Source of the DNA: Glomus cerebriforme
Taxonomy: Eukaryota > Glomeromycota > Glomeromycetes > Glomerales > Glomeraceae
Assembly (NCBI GenBank): GCA_003550305.1
Contig: QKYT01000499.1
Coordinates: forward strand, 38,655 to 61,216
Length of the DNA: 22,562 bases
Direction of reading: 5' to 3'
The notes beneath the pieces are model-generated. The model searched no databases, was not told where the DNA came from, and saw only the letters and a program-made list of their open reading frames with translations. The position numbers and the translations under genes were made by a program. Positions within the stretch are counted from its first letter, which is position 1, and the number at the start of each line of letters is the position of its first letter. This document shows positions 22,263 to 22,562 of the stretch, one piece after another.

Positions 22263-22562
22263 TTTTTTTTTTTTTTTTTTTTAGACAAGTTAAACGTATT
22301 TATTGTATTATATGTCATATGACGAATACTTTCTATAAATTACGTATACATCCTCTATAAAGAAAAATGTAACTTGTCGCGCAAGGTTATTAGTTTGTAA
22401 GGGTGGAAATTGTAAACAAATTTCCCTTGGCGTGAANGGCCCTTACTCTTAACCTTTAACCTTCCGACCTTGTACCATTGTAATTATCTAGATTANTACA
22501 GTTAACATGTCTATTTATCCTATCTTGAACCTCTAAACTATTACCCAGATTATCTATACTAT
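22263..22562 (-). mobile_element. Possible 3' end of a retroposed, polyadenylated sequence (partial)
   Basis: Read on the minus strand, moderately GC-containing sequence runs from the right edge to an AATAAA (plus 22299-22304), then 16 bases later a run of 20 A (plus-strand T-run 22263-22282), after which ordinary AT-rich DNA resumes. A poly(A) signal at the proper distance from an A-tail is the mark of a LINE-type or other retroposed RNA. The composition differs clearly from the left flank. No frame is open; an imperfect hairpin lies at about 22399-22428 and the palindrome GTCATATGAC at 22314-22323. The start of the element is outside the window, so target duplications cannot be checked. An LTR end or a chance T-run (T-runs are common here) are alternatives. 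Ambiguous bases occur at 22437 and 22496. Confidence 0.4.

Noticed and set aside
22380..22480. Telomere-like or rRNA-spacer-like sequence (AACCTTTAACCTT)
   Set aside because: The units do not repeat regularly and do not match TTAGGG; no rRNA signature is visible.

Overview
The window looks like a piece of a very AT-rich fungal nuclear genome. Non-coding DNA is dominated by A/T homopolymers, genes are compact and intron-rich (37 introns inferred in 8 genes, most 63-95 bp), and every recognisable protein is eukaryotic. This pattern, with the particular gene set (OLE1-type desaturase fused to cytochrome b5, RBM48, MAM33, penta-EF-hand protein, AP-2 alpha), best fits an early-diverging fungus such as an arbuscular mycorrhizal (Glomeromycotina, Rhizophagus-like) species. 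The taxon is an inference from composition and gene content; no marker gene proves it.

Layout. Positions 1-4400 are gene-poor and repeat-rich: a 232-bp near-perfect palindrome that begins exactly at base 1, a cluster of GTGAT/ATCAC motifs, a long purine tract, a 405-bp terminal-inverted-repeat element, and a decayed reading frame that resembles a Mutator-like (MULE) transposase. Positions 4414-19824 form a dense gene block: an uncharacterised membrane protein (+), heat shock factor-binding protein HSBP1 (+), a TANGO2/NRDE-family protein (-), an OLE1-type acyl-CoA desaturase (+), the RNA-binding protein RBM48 (+), a penta-EF-hand calcium protein (-), the mitochondrial acidic matrix protein MAM33/p32 (-) and the AP-2 clathrin adaptor alpha subunit (+). 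Positions 19825-22262 are AT-rich with no gene seen. From 22263 to the end the composition changes to what looks like the 3' end of a retroposed, polyadenylated sequence on the minus strand; two ambiguous bases (N) lie in it.

The genes do not form a pathway or cluster; they are unrelated housekeeping functions. RBM48/PEF are convergent, and TANGO2/desaturase and MAM33/AP-2 alpha are divergent. All coding models were spliced by hand: exon phases add up to whole codons in all eight, and the proteins run through their family motifs. Two introns need a GC-AG rather than GT-AG boundary. The hexamer CACGTG occurs five times, four of them within about 110 bp upstream of a start codon. I see no tRNA, rRNA, CRISPR array or obviously new multi-gene system. 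The most useful leads are the repeats, the CACGTG pattern, the GC-AG introns, and the presence of the minor-spliceosome factor RBM48.
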